Assembly (NCBI GenBank): GCA_017537495.1
Contig: JAFYKS010000109.1
Coordinates: 1-20,553, forward strand
From: Bacillota bacterium
GTDB lineage: Bacteria; Bacillota; Clostridia; Peptostreptococcales; Anaerovoracaceae
DNA length: 20,553 nt
Direction of reading: 5' to 3'
Part shown: one piece after another, positions 7,132-14,048 of the stretch
Position numbering within the stretch: the stretch's first letter is position 1
Layout: each line of letters begins with the position of its first letter
Made by a program: the position numbers and the translations under genes
The notes under the pieces: generated by a model
The model's database searches: none
What the model saw: only the letters and a program-made list of their open reading frames with translations
Told to the model about the DNA's origin: nothing

Positions 7132-7971
7132 TTATAATACCGCAGACTTATGGCGGGTTACGTGACAGTTGATGTTAACAGCGCATGGCAGGCCAGCGAT
7201 GTGAGTTGGCAGAGTTTCGATGTTCACTGCCAGTGCAGTGGTCTTGCCGCCGAATCCCTGTGGTCCGATGCCCAGCGCATTAACCTTTTCCAGCATTTCC
7301 TTTTCCAGTTCCGCATAGAATGGGTTTTCACTTCTTTCGTCAACAGGTCTCATGAGGGCCTTCTTTGCCAGGTATGCAGCCTTGTCGAATGTGCCGCCGA
7401 TACCTACGCCTACCACGATTGGAGGACATGGGTTCGGACCAGCTTCTTCTACAACCTTCACGATGAAGTCTTTAACGCCCTGCAGGCCGTCGGATGGCTT
7501 CAGCATCTTGATCTGGCTCATGTTTTCGGAACCGAAGCCCTTAGGTGCTACGGTAATCTTCACCTGATCACCAGGAACCAGGTCAATATATAATACGGCA
7601 GGAGTATTGTCGCCGGTATTTACACGGTCAATAGGATCCTTTACGCAGGACTTACGCAGAAAACCTTCTACATAACCCTGACGTACGCCTTCGTTTACAG
7701 CGTCCTTCAGATCGCCGTCAATATGCACATCCTGGCCGATTTCCAGGAAAACGCATGCCAGACCGGTGTCCTGACAGATTGGAACGTTATCGGTATCTGC
7801 AATCTGGAAGTTTTCTTCAATCTTGCCGAGAACTGTCTGTGCGATAGGGAAAGGTTCGCAGGCACGGCAGGTAGTAATTGCTTCCTTCACGTCACCTGGC
7901 AGATGGCAGTTGGCATCGATGCACAGGTCACGAACGATTTTTGTGATATCTGTTGCTTTAATTTCTCTCAT
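7132..7971 (-). CDS. fumarate hydratase class I, alpha subunit ([4Fe-4S])
   Basis: The catalytic iron-sulfur subunit of an oxygen-sensitive class I fumarase. Three cysteines fit the cluster ligands of the family: Cys66 in CQDTG, Cys182 in NPCPPIVVGVGIGG and Cys269 in NINCH. The length is 279 residues. The reading frame is open for 9 more codons upstream to a TTG at 7998, but GGAGG sits 10 nt before the ATG at 7971, which is therefore the start used here. Tartrate dehydratase alpha is the main alternative. It follows the P-loop gene by 16 nt and precedes the beta subunit by 18 nt. In an anaerobe this enzyme links malate or aspartate metabolism to fumarate. Confidence 0.92.
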   Translation of the reverse strand: MREIKATDITKIVRDLCIDANCHLPGDVKEAITTCRACEPFPIAQTVLGKIEENFQIADTDNVPICQDTGLACVFLEIGQDVHIDGDLKDAVNEGVRQGYVEGFLRKSCVKDPIDRVNTGDNTPAVLYIDLVPGDQVKITVAPKGFGSENMSQIKMLKPSDGLQGVKDFIVKVVEEAGPNPCPPIVVGVGIGGTFDKAAYLAKKALMRPVDERSENPFYAELEKEMLEKVNALGIGPQGFGGKTTALAVNIETLPTHIAGLPCAVNINCHVTRHKSAVL

Positions 7972-7987
7972 TTTTCTGTATCCTCCG

Positions 7988-8923
7988 TTAAAATTCAATA
8001 CGGTTCAGGTCGCTGGTGCTCTTATCCCAACGTTCGCCGACCAGTCCGATGACAATGTACTTTTCCTTAATCGGGTCGAAGAAAACTTCCTTCAGCAGAC
8101 GGAAGTTAACGATCTGACCGGTGGAACGTACATGAATACGAGGACCGGTGCATGGGTGAATAATATCGCCGATGGAAATATGATCTTCGTCGTAATAGGA
8201 AACACCGATATCCTGGTCAATGATCGCCTGTACTTTAGCCTGCAGTGCACGGATGTCGAAAGTAGGTTTTTCCTTGAATTCCAGGCAGAATCCTCTCTTA
8301 ACATCCCCGTGAGTACACTGTTCCAGCCATTCTTTTTCAAGACAGTGTTCAACCAGGTCTTCTGCAGTATGGGCCATCTTACGGTATTTGACAGACTGAT
8401 GGCAGATGTTGGCGATATCTTCTGGTAACGGACCGAACATGGTCGGACGGGTTACCATGATTTCTTCGCCTACGCCGATCAGCAGCTGCGCATTCATATC
8501 CAGGTAAGGATAGAGCAATTCGAAGTGTTCTACGATAACACGGCGTTTTTTCTTAATGGCTAACTGGACTGCTTCCGCAATCACATGAATCTGCGTGAAT
8601 GCCATTTCAAAACGCATATCTATATGATAGGTATGCGGTGCACAGAAACCGTTTTCTTCGTCTACATTAAGCAGCGGAATCGGACGGATGTTTACGCCTT
8701 CGTCATCATTGGTCAGGTCAACACCCGGGAACATACCTTTTACCAACATGCTCTTACCGGAACCGGATTCACCGATAATTCCGATCAGCAGGTCGAATGG
8801 ACTCAGGTACTGCTGTGCAATATCCATACCCAGACGAAGCATACGTGCATTGCCGCGCGGAGCGAAAAATACACTGTAAAGATGGTTCGGATGGGTCATA
8901 TGTTCAAAATAATGATAGGACAT
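7988..8923 (-). CDS. P-loop NTPase-like protein of unknown function, first gene of the fumarase operon
   Basis: A cytoplasmic protein of about 311 residues with a clear Walker A motif, GESGSGKS, at 51-58, preceded by a predicted beta strand (FDLLIGIIG). A DDEG segment follows at about 73. A KKKRRVIVEH strand further on could be the Walker B region but lacks a classic acidic pair. The C-terminal third (from about YYDEDHISIGD to VGERW) looks like a separate beta-rich domain. It resembles proteins I recall being labelled 'alanine-tRNA synthetase second additional domain-containing', but I am not certain of that, and it is not a tRNA synthetase. The frame opens at 8935, but GGAGG (8929-8933, minus strand) overlaps those first codons, so the ATG at 8923 is the start. 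Its place at the head of the fumarase operon suggests a metabolic or iron-sulfur-related helper role (inference). Confidence 0.8.
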   Translation of the reverse strand: MSYHYFEHMTHPNHLYSVFFAPRGNARMLRLGMDIAQQYLSPFDLLIGIIGESGSGKSMLVKGMFPGVDLTNDDEGVNIRPIPLLNVDEENGFCAPHTYHIDMRFEMAFTQIHVIAEAVQLAIKKKRRVIVEHFELLYPYLDMNAQLLIGVGEEIMVTRPTMFGPLPEDIANICHQSVKYRKMAHTAEDLVEHCLEKEWLEQCTHGDVKRGFCLEFKEKPTFDIRALQAKVQAIIDQDIGVSYYDEDHISIGDIIHPCTGPRIHVRSTGQIVNFRLLKEVFFDPIKEKYIVIGLVGERWDKSTSDLNRIEF

Positions 8924-8936
8924 GGTAACCTCCATT

Positions 8937-8948
8937 TACAAAATTGTA
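8937..8948. promoter_or_regulatory. inverted repeat, candidate operator in the fumarase-operon leader
   Basis: TACAA-AA-TTGTA, a perfect 5-bp arm inverted repeat lying between the -10-like TATAAT and the ribosome binding site of the P-loop gene. A related sequence containing AATTGTA...TTTGT occurs again at 9023-9039. The position over the early transcribed region suits a repressor site. The GntR-family protein encoded in this operon is the obvious candidate binder (inference). Confidence 0.4.
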
Positions 8949-8966
8949 CACATATTGTTATAGAAC

Positions 8967-8972
8967 ATTATA
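8967..8972 (-). promoter_or_regulatory. -10 element of a probable fumarase-operon promoter
   Basis: A perfect TATAAT on the minus strand, 44 bp before the ATG at 8923. The sequence 16-18 bp further upstream is GC-rich (around 8990-8996) and does not resemble a -35 box, nor is there an extended -10 TG. The promoter may therefore be weak or activator-dependent. Confidence 0.45.
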
Positions 8973-9054
8973 CTACCATCATACATCGACCGGCGGAATT
9001 TTTCAACAGAAAAAGGTGCATCAATTGTATGTAATTTGTATCTGAAAAATAACA

Positions 9055-9083
9055 TTGCGAAACAATCCGCCATGGGGTAGAAT
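9055..9083 (+). promoter_or_regulatory. sigma-70-type promoter of the propeller-protein gene
   Basis: TTGCGA (9055-9060), a 17-bp spacer and TAGAAT (9078-9083) predict a start near 9090, 26 nt before the ATG at 9116. It diverges from the fumarase operon promoter in the 192-bp intergenic region. Confidence 0.7.
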
Positions 9084-9115
9084 AAGGTATTAATGTTTAT
9101 TCGGGGGAATATATC

Positions 9116-10294
9116 ATGTTTTTAACAATGACTTGTATTGTATTATTTGTTGTAGGGGGTCTGATGGCGATTAAGCCGATGACTTACTGGCAGATTGGCC
9201 ATATGATGCACAAGGATGCGGAAGCACCTGGAGAAATGTATCTGCGGATGATCCGTATTTCCGGTGTGATTGTTATCCTGATTGCCGGAGTTCTGACAGC
9301 CATCGGCATGCTTCCGGATGTGACCGGAAAAACTGTGGAAGTATCCGGCGGCGATAACTGGGAATACTCTTTTTCTGCAGATGAAGGTATGGCAGAACTG
9401 AAGCACATTGGTGCAGTGGAGAATGCCAATCCGTATGAACTTGTTTTCGATGGAGAGAATATCTATTTCCTGGGAAGAGAAGTGGAAAACGGAAGTGAAA
9501 CCGGAAGAGTGGGCGTTTACAGTATGCCGGCCGCAGAAAATTTTGCCGGTGAAGCGGAACTTCTTGCGCAGCTCAATGAGAAGACCGGTGAGTATGAAAA
9601 TCTCCAGCATGAAAAGGGACGTCTGATCTGGCTGCAGCAGTCCATAGAAACAGAATGTACAGCAGTCTATGTGCTGGATCTGAAAGCGGGCGGAGAGCCT
9701 GTGCTGCATTGCACCCTGCTGGAACCAATGGAGGAGTGTATTTATCATGACGGACAGCTTTACTGGACTGACGGAGATGCAGCCAAATCCTCACTGCTTT
9801 ACTGGGATGGCGAAGAGGCATGGAAACTGGTGGGCAAGACCCACAGAAGCCGATTTGGTCTGCATATGGAAGACGGTTGGATTGGCACGCCTACAGACAA
9901 GCGGGCATCCATATCCCGTGTAAATCTGGATAATGAAGATGAAATGAAGCTGGAACTGAAACTGAAGGGTGCAGATGGAATCTGGACCAGCGACAGATAT
10001 ACTCTGATGTCCGTCCTTGGCGGTCAGGCTGCTGTGATTGTACATGAAGGAAAAGATGCATATCAGTATGTGCTGAAAGATATCGGTGACTATGGTCTGA
10101 TGGACATGGCCGGAGACCGGATCTGGCAGATGAATGACAATGTGCTGACTGTCTACAATATGGAAAATATGACTTTCTGTGAGCTGAATGTTCCTGCAGA
10201 CGGCGTTACAGCCATGGATGTTTCTGAGGATGGAAGCGTAATGCTGTATGACAGCGAAAAGAATCTGGTATATTTTTCAGAATTTTCAGATTGA
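9116..10294 (+). CDS. membrane-anchored protein with DUF6199-like N-terminus and putative beta-propeller ectodomain
   Basis: Function unknown. Two membrane segments lie at about residues 1-18 and 44-66, with a short basic/acidic loop between them. The pattern KPMTYWQIGHMM followed by YLRMIRISGV resembles the small DUF6199 membrane family. The remaining 325 or so residues are probably outside the cell and contain repeated short beta-strand units (for example FDGENIYFLGRE, YHDGQLYWTDGD, MAGDRIWQMND and VSEDGSVMLYDS), which suggests a beta-propeller of the DUF5050/WD-like kind. Such anchored propellers are often envelope sensors or scaffolds, but no ligand can be inferred. The start is set by GGGGGA (9103-9108). 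It has its own promoter at 9055-9083. No terminator is seen after it, and its stop codon overlaps the -35 box of the RNA gene that follows. Confidence 0.75.
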   Translation: MFLTMTCIVLFVVGGLMAIKPMTYWQIGHMMHKDAEAPGEMYLRMIRISGVIVILIAGVLTAIGMLPDVTGKTVEVSGGDNWEYSFSADEGMAELKHIGAVENANPYELVFDGENIYFLGREVENGSETGRVGVYSMPAAENFAGEAELLAQLNEKTGEYENLQHEKGRLIWLQQSIETECTAVYVLDLKAGGEPVLHCTLLEPMEECIYHDGQLYWTDGDAAKSSLLYWDGEEAWKLVGKTHRSRFGLHMEDGWIGTPTDKRASISRVNLDNEDEMKLELKLKGADGIWTSDRYTLMSVLGGQAAVIVHEGKDAYQYVLKDIGDYGLMDMAGDRIWQMNDNVLTVYNMENMTFCELNVPADGVTAMDVSEDGSVMLYDSEKNLVYFSEFSD

Positions 10295-10319
10295 ATTCTG
10301 AATTAAAAAGTGGTATAGT
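10291..10319 (+). promoter_or_regulatory. promoter of the small RNA
   Basis: TTGAAT (10291-10296), an exact 17-bp spacer and TATAGT (10314-10319). The -35 box overlaps the stop codon of the upstream gene. The predicted transcription start is near 10326. Confidence 0.7.
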
Positions 10320-10325
10320 TAGTTA

Positions 10326-10440
10326 AAGTAATAAAGACATCCCGCGTGCCATTACGGAGCGAGTAAGATCCGCTTCCGGCACGCCTGATATACTTAAAAG
10401 GGTCCCTCACAAAAGAATCGGCTGCGTGGGGGGCTTTTTG
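10326..10440 (+). ncRNA. putative stand-alone structured small RNA, ~115 nt
   Basis: A non-coding transcript predicted from its own promoter (10291-10319) and terminator (10402-10439). The body folds into a long hairpin: GCGTGCC (10344-10350) with GGCACGC (10378-10384), then GGA with TCC and GCG with CGC inside (10356-10361 with 10371-10377, one bulged T), capped by a 9-nt loop at 10362-10370. A single-stranded A/U-rich linker leads to the terminator. It does not act as a simple leader of the phosphoribosyltransferase gene, because that gene has its own promoter downstream of the terminator. I checked by eye for common riboswitch cores, the SRP RNA core and the T-box and found none. A 6S-type or trans-acting regulatory RNA is possible. 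The family is unidentified. Confidence 0.55.
10402..10439 (+). terminator. terminator of the small RNA
   Basis: GTCCCTCAC (10402-10410) pairs along all 9 positions, including two G-U pairs, with GTGGGGGGC (10426-10434), followed directly by TTTTT (10435-10439). Confidence 0.8.
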
Positions 10441-10453
10441 TGTGGGTATTTGC

Positions 10454-10482
10454 TTGCATCAGAGGATGCAGATGGCTATAAT
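10454..10482 (+). promoter_or_regulatory. promoter of the phosphoribosyltransferase-GT51 operon
   Basis: TTGCAT (10454-10459), a 17-bp spacer and a perfect TATAAT (10477-10482). Transcription would start near 10489, about 21 nt before the ATG at 10510. It is placed directly after the small-RNA terminator. Confidence 0.8.
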
Positions 10483-10509
10483 AATGTTAAGAAGAAAGGG
10501 GAGATCGTT

Positions 10510-11061
10510 ATGCATTATGAAATGGAAATTGCAGGACTGAAACGGCAGCTGCCGCTCTGTCCAGTAACAGAAGATTTATATATCGGTGCTTTTATCATGT
10601 TCGGTGATGTGGAAATGACCGTGAAGGCAGCGGAGGCGCTGCTGCAGAAAGCACCGGATTTTGACGTGCTGATGACAGCTGAATCCAAGGGCATTCCGCT
10701 GGTTCATGAAATGGCCCGTCAGGCCGGCCGCAACGATTATGTGGTGGCAAGAAAGGGTTCCAAGCTTTACATGACCAATATTATTTCCACGGAAGTGGAC
10801 TCCATTACAACTGATCATATTCAGACTCTCTGCATCGGTCAGGCCGAAGCGGATATGCTGCGCGGGCACCGGGTTCTCATCGTAGATGATGTAATCAGTA
10901 CTGGTGAATCTCTGAAGTCTATCGAAGTTCTAGTGAACCAGGTTGGCGGAAATATCGTGGGCCGCATGGCTGTTCTGGCAGAAGGTGAGGCGGCAGACAG
11001 AGATGATATTATCTATTTGGAAAAACTCCCGCTGTTCAATCCGGACGGTACGGTGAAATAA
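10510..11061 (+). CDS. phosphoribosyltransferase family protein (adenine PRTase-like)
   Basis: A cytoplasmic type I phosphoribosyltransferase of 183 residues. These enzymes join or release a base and 5-phosphoribosyl-1-diphosphate in purine or pyrimidine salvage, and some members act as regulators. The PRPP-binding loop VLIVDDVISTGES lies at 122-134. The N-terminal half has the MTAESKGIPL segment (55-64) seen in apt/xpt-like proteins, where the PPi-binding loop sits. Base specificity cannot be read from the sequence. The frame is open upstream to 10426, but that extension runs through the small-RNA terminator. The ATG at 10510 follows AAGGGGAG and the promoter at 10454-10482. The stop codon abuts the ATG of the glycosyltransferase gene, so the two are translationally coupled. 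Confidence 0.88.
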   Translation: MHYEMEIAGLKRQLPLCPVTEDLYIGAFIMFGDVEMTVKAAEALLQKAPDFDVLMTAESKGIPLVHEMARQAGRNDYVVARKGSKLYMTNIISTEVDSITTDHIQTLCIGQAEADMLRGHRVLIVDDVISTGESLKSIEVLVNQVGGNIVGRMAVLAEGEAADRDDIIYLEKLPLFNPDGTVK

Positions 11062-11739
11062 ATGGGTCTGATTAAACGGCTGATTGTACTGATTCTGCTG
11101 GTTGTCATGTCCTGGATCGGTCTGACCTGCTGGAGCGGATGGAAGATGTATGAAACGGCTCTGGCTGAGATGCCGCTGACCCAGAAGGTGGACGCCGTGC
11201 TTTCCCAGCAAAGCTTCACACCGCTTTCTGCACTGCCGAAGACTTACGTGGATGCGGTGCTGGCGGTGGAAGACCGTAACTTTTATAAACATCACGGTAT
11301 CAGCCTGCGGTCCACAGCCCGTGCTCTGATACGGAACTTCCAGGAACGAGACGTGGTGGAAGGCGGAAGCACCATTACCCAGCAGCTTGCCAAACTCTGG
11401 TATTTCGAGCTGGATAAACGGTACGACCGGAAGGTGGCAGAGCTTCTCATGGCCTTTAACATCGAAAAGAATTATGAAAAGGTAGATATTCTGGAGTTCT
11501 ACTTTAACTCTATCTATTTCGGATCCGGTTATTATACCGTTTATGATGCATCTGTGGGATATTTCGGCGTAGCGCCGGCAGACATGAATGCCTACCAGTG
11601 TACCCTGCTGGCAGGAATCCCGAATGCACCGTCGGTTTATTCACCGGATGTGAACCCGGATCTGGCCGAACAGCGCCGCCAGCAGGTCATTCACTGCATG
11701 GAGCTGTACGGGTACATTGAAGAGGGAGCCATTGAATAA
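11062..11739 (+). CDS. monofunctional peptidoglycan glycosyltransferase (GT51)
   Basis: A membrane-bound enzyme that polymerises lipid II into glycan strands. One N-terminal membrane segment (about 5-25) is followed by a single GT51 domain. Signature motifs in order are AVEDRNFYKHHG with catalytic Glu70, GGSTITQQLAK (101-111), KVAELLMAFNIE (124-135) and ILEFYFNSIYFG with Glu145. At 225 residues there is no room for a transpeptidase domain, so it is MtgA/Mgt-like rather than a bifunctional class A PBP. The ATG directly follows the stop of the phosphoribosyltransferase with no good RBS of its own, pointing to translational coupling. A strong terminator follows 10 nt after the stop. Confidence 0.93.
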   Translation: MGLIKRLIVLILLVVMSWIGLTCWSGWKMYETALAEMPLTQKVDAVLSQQSFTPLSALPKTYVDAVLAVEDRNFYKHHGISLRSTARALIRNFQERDVVEGGSTITQQLAKLWYFELDKRYDRKVAELLMAFNIEKNYEKVDILEFYFNSIYFGSGYYTVYDASVGYFGVAPADMNAYQCTLLAGIPNAPSVYSPDVNPDLAEQRRQQVIHCMELYGYIEEGAIE

Positions 11740-11748
11740 AGAAGAACG

Positions 11749-11786
11749 GGGCTGCCGCATTTTATTGAATAATGCGGCAGCCCTTT
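11749..11786 (+). terminator. terminator after the GT51 gene
   Basis: A GGGCTGCCGCATT arm (from 11749) pairs with AATGCGGCAGCCC (11771-11783), giving a 13-bp stem with a 9-nt loop and a short T-run after it. It separates the cell-wall operon from the sigma-factor operon. Confidence 0.85.
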
Positions 11787-11810
11787 ACTATTGGCATGTT
11801 CAGCCCAAAT

Positions 11811-11839
11811 TTGCACATGAAAAAATTATATGATATAAT
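11811..11839 (+). promoter_or_regulatory. sigma-70-type promoter of the ECF sigma operon
   Basis: TTGCAC (11811-11816), a 17-bp spacer and a perfect TATAAT (11834-11839). The predicted start is near 11846, about 29 nt before the GTG at 11875. This is a housekeeping-type promoter, so basal expression of the sigma operon does not need the ECF factor itself. Confidence 0.85.
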
Positions 11840-11874
11840 TTTGATGTTTATTTTGAGGGAAGAAGGTCTAAGCT

Positions 11875-12429
11875 GTGAAAAATGATGAAATACTGTATCA
11901 TCAATATCAGGCGGGCGATGAAAACGCTGCTGACCAGCTTGTTGAACGATATGGTGATGCACTTACAATATATATCTATGGTTTTACAGGCAATATTCAT
12001 GACGCTGAGGATCTTATGATCGAAGCATTTTCTTTGATGTTTGCAAAGGCCAGACCGGTGAGCGAGCCAGGCAGTTTCAAGGGTTACCTGTTTAAGATAG
12101 GCCGTAATCTGGCAGGCAGATATAAAAAGAAAAAAGTTCTCAAACTGCTCAGTTTTGAAGAGCTTACCTTTGAACCTAAAAGTGATATACTGGCTGAAAC
12201 TTCCGTTTACGGAAAGGAGCGGAAGCTGCTGCTCTATAACGCCATGGCGAAGCTGAAAGAAGAGTACAGGGAAGCTTTGTATCTGGTATATTTTGAAGAT
12301 CTCAGTTACCGTCAGGCAGCCGCTGTTATGGGTAAATCAGAGAGCCAGATTACCAAACTGGTTTACCGGGGAAAGCAGAGTCTGAAAAACATTCTGAAGA
12401 AGGACGGATTCGACTATGAGGACAAATAA
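11875..12429 (+). CDS. ECF-type RNA polymerase sigma factor
   Basis: An alternative sigma factor of the extracytoplasmic-function group with 184 residues and only regions 2 and 4. Region 2 spans about 20-85, with the core-binding/-10 segment IHDAEDLMIEAFSLMF and a conserved FKGYLFKIGRNLAGRY helix. Region 4 spans about 117-175, with EDLSYRQAAAVMGKSESQITKLVYRGKQ forming the -35 recognition helix-turn-helix. It starts with GTG: a GAAGG-type RBS lies 8-9 nt upstream and no nearby in-frame ATG exists. It is first in a four-gene operon and overlaps the next gene by 14 nt, the usual arrangement for a sigma factor and its membrane partner. It is probably held inactive until the partner is cleaved. 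The target promoters are unknown. Confidence 0.93.
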   Translation: MKNDEILYHQYQAGDENAADQLVERYGDALTIYIYGFTGNIHDAEDLMIEAFSLMFAKARPVSEPGSFKGYLFKIGRNLAGRYKKKKVLKLLSFEELTFEPKSDILAETSVYGKERKLLLYNAMAKLKEEYREALYLVYFEDLSYRQAAAVMGKSESQITKLVYRGKQSLKNILKKDGFDYEDK

Positions 12430-12772
12430 GGAACGTACGGAAGTAATTAAAAAACGTACTGCAGAAATAAAAGCGCAGCAGGAAAAAAACAGAACAACTA
12501 GATTTATGGTAGCAAGTATAGCTTCGGTTGCTGCCTGTCTGTGTATTTTAACGTGCGCAGGTCTTAAAATGCCGCAGATTATCGCCCGCTTCAGTGTGAT
12601 AAACATATCCCATTCTGCGGGGACTGCCAGCATGCTGACAGACAGCGACAGTCTGGGGTATGTTATCATGGCTATATTTGCATTTTTACTGGGCTGCTGT
12701 GTAACAACAATGTTACATGTGATTCACCGCAGGAACCAGCGTCAGAAAAAGGAGTCCGGCAGGGATGAATAA
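12416..12772 (+). CDS. two-TM membrane protein, candidate anti-sigma factor
   Basis: A small protein of 118 residues with no recognised family. The N-terminal 29 residues are strongly basic and presumably cytoplasmic. Membrane segment 1 is at about 30-50, an outside loop of about 30 residues follows, membrane segment 2 is at about 80-102, and a basic tail ends the protein. It overlaps the sigma gene by 14 nt and the next gene by 8 nt. Position, size and topology fit an anti-sigma factor whose cytoplasmic tail binds the ECF factor, but it has no zinc anti-sigma HxxxCxxC motif. The protein at 14148-14468 has the same layout and similar residues. A structural or chaperone role for the protease is the alternative. 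No function is proven. Confidence 0.75.
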   Translation: MRTNKERTEVIKKRTAEIKAQQEKNRTTRFMVASIASVAACLCILTCAGLKMPQIIARFSVINISHSAGTASMLTDSDSLGYVIMAIFAFLLGCCVTTMLHVIHRRNQRQKKESGRDE

Positions 12773-13394
12773 TTTTGAAACTTTTGACAATTTGTTTCAG
12801 CTGTTTTCGCTGATAATGATGATGATAATTGCAGCTATATCGGGCCTTGGGATGAAGAGCCGCAAGCTTGTGGTGCTTGCCTGCGGTTATGGGAGTTTTA
12901 TTCTTGGACTGCTTTTTTATATGCTGCATCTGGCGATTCTGGGTGATATCCCAAGAGTTTTTTACGTATCGGAAGTTTCCTGGATGGCGGGGTATCTTTT
13001 TTACCTGTTCCTTGTAACGCTGAGAAAAGAAGGGGAGACTCCTGTGTTTGAGGTCCTTCCGGCTGTATTTGCTGTGCTTACAGCTGCAGCCGCAGTGTAT
13101 AATGATGTTATGGGTGGTTCTATACTCATGTCACTGTCTTTTGGTGTGGTGGCAGGCTGTATCGTATATATTTCTGTGTCCGGCCTTTTGCGTGCAAAGG
13201 AAGCCGGAGAAAACCCTGCACCCTTTGATATAGCTATGGTTGCAGTTGTAGTTCTTCAGAATATGGTCTATTTTATTTCCGGATACATCGTGGATTATAC
13301 CAGATTCAATCTGTATTTTGCTGCTGATATACTTTTGACACTTTCCATGTGCAGCCTTTTCTGGTTTATCAGAAAGGAGGTGCGGACTAAATGA
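12765..13394 (+). CDS. polytopic membrane protein (about 7 TM), unknown function
   Basis: A 209-residue integral membrane protein with about seven hydrophobic segments and short loops. I do not recognise a named family. It lacks long soluble domains, so it may sense within the membrane or act as a partner for the PrsW-type protease. AAGGAG precedes the ATG. It overlaps the upstream gene by 8 nt and the protease gene by 4 nt (ATGA), so the stoichiometry of the three membrane proteins may be coupled. In context, the candidates are signal receptor or substrate presenter for the sigma system (inference). Confidence 0.75.
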   Translation: MNNFETFDNLFQLFSLIMMMIIAAISGLGMKSRKLVVLACGYGSFILGLLFYMLHLAILGDIPRVFYVSEVSWMAGYLFYLFLVTLRKEGETPVFEVLPAVFAVLTAAAAVYNDVMGGSILMSLSFGVVAGCIVYISVSGLLRAKEAGENPAPFDIAMVAVVVLQNMVYFISGYIVDYTRFNLYFAADILLTLSMCSLFWFIRKEVRTK

Positions 13395-14032
13395 CATACA
13401 TTGAAAATATTATGGTCTGTATTGCAGTGCCTCTGCTGCTGTCCCTGCTATTCATCAAAGGAAATCAAAGAAAATTTATTATTTTCCTCTGCCTCGGGAT
13501 GGGAATCTGCATGATTTCAGCATATGTGAACAGCTTCTTCATGATGTTTTATCAAGTGGACAGCGTAACTGTAGCTATTGAAATTTCACCTGTATGCGAG
13601 GAACTCCTTAAAATGGTTCCGCTTCTTCTGTACATACTCATATTTGAACCTGAACCAAAAGAAATTACTCCAGCAGCTATTGCTATTGCTGCAGGGTTTG
13701 CGACTTTTGAAAATGTATGTTATCTGTCGGAAAACGGTGCAGGAGACTTCACATTCCTTCTGATCCGCGGTTTGTCAGCAGGTGCCATTCACATTCTCTG
13801 CGGTATTGCGGTTGGACTTGGAATTGCCTATGTGTTCCGCCAGCGCTGGCTTGCAGTGACAGGGACTGTGGGCATTCTGGGAGCCTGCATCGTGTTCCAC
13901 GCTCTGTATAATCTCCTTGTTACAGCAGACGGCATGTGGCAGACCATCGGACATCTTTTCCCTTCAGTGCTGATCATAGTTATTTTTGTGCTGAGGCTGA
14001 TGCTCCCGAGAGTAGATATTAAACTCGATTAA
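13391..14032 (+). CDS. PrsW family intramembrane metalloprotease
   Basis: A multi-pass membrane protein of 213 residues, close to the 218 of Bacillus subtilis PrsW, the site-1 protease that cleaves anti-sigma factor RsiW. The family motifs appear in order: EELLK (70-74), GFATFEN (102-108), an Arg-x7-His stretch with His134 and HALYN (170-174). Together they supply the Glu/His residues proposed to bind the metal. AAAGGAGG (13373-13380) lies 10 nt before the ATG, which overlaps the upstream stop by 4 nt. It is last in the operon and a terminator follows 17 nt later. With a sigma factor and a candidate anti-sigma in the same operon, its natural substrate is probably the 118-residue protein at 12416 (inference). 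PrsW homologues are also related to CAAX-type proteases. Confidence 0.9.
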   Translation: MTYIENIMVCIAVPLLLSLLFIKGNQRKFIIFLCLGMGICMISAYVNSFFMMFYQVDSVTVAIEISPVCEELLKMVPLLLYILIFEPEPKEITPAAIAIAAGFATFENVCYLSENGAGDFTFLLIRGLSAGAIHILCGIAVGLGIAYVFRQRWLAVTGTVGILGACIVFHALYNLLVTADGMWQTIGHLFPSVLIIVIFVLRLMLPRVDIKLD

Positions 14033-14048
14033 ATTTCAAAAAATTTTT

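Noticed and set aside
7972..7998. Nine-codon N-terminal extension of fumarase alpha from a TTG at 7998
   Set aside because: It overlaps the stop of the P-loop gene and its own GGAGG. The ATG at 7971 has the proper spacing from that RBS and matches family N-termini.
10326..10440. The structured region before the phosphoribosyltransferase as a purine, PRPP/ppGpp (ykkC-type) or ZTP riboswitch
   Set aside because: None of the conserved core sequences I know for these classes is visible, and a separate promoter for the gene lies after the terminator.
10426..10509. Upstream extension of the phosphoribosyltransferase to a GTG at 10426
   Set aside because: The extension runs through the T-run of a terminator and both elements of a consensus promoter. 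The ATG at 10510 has AAGGGGAG at proper spacing.
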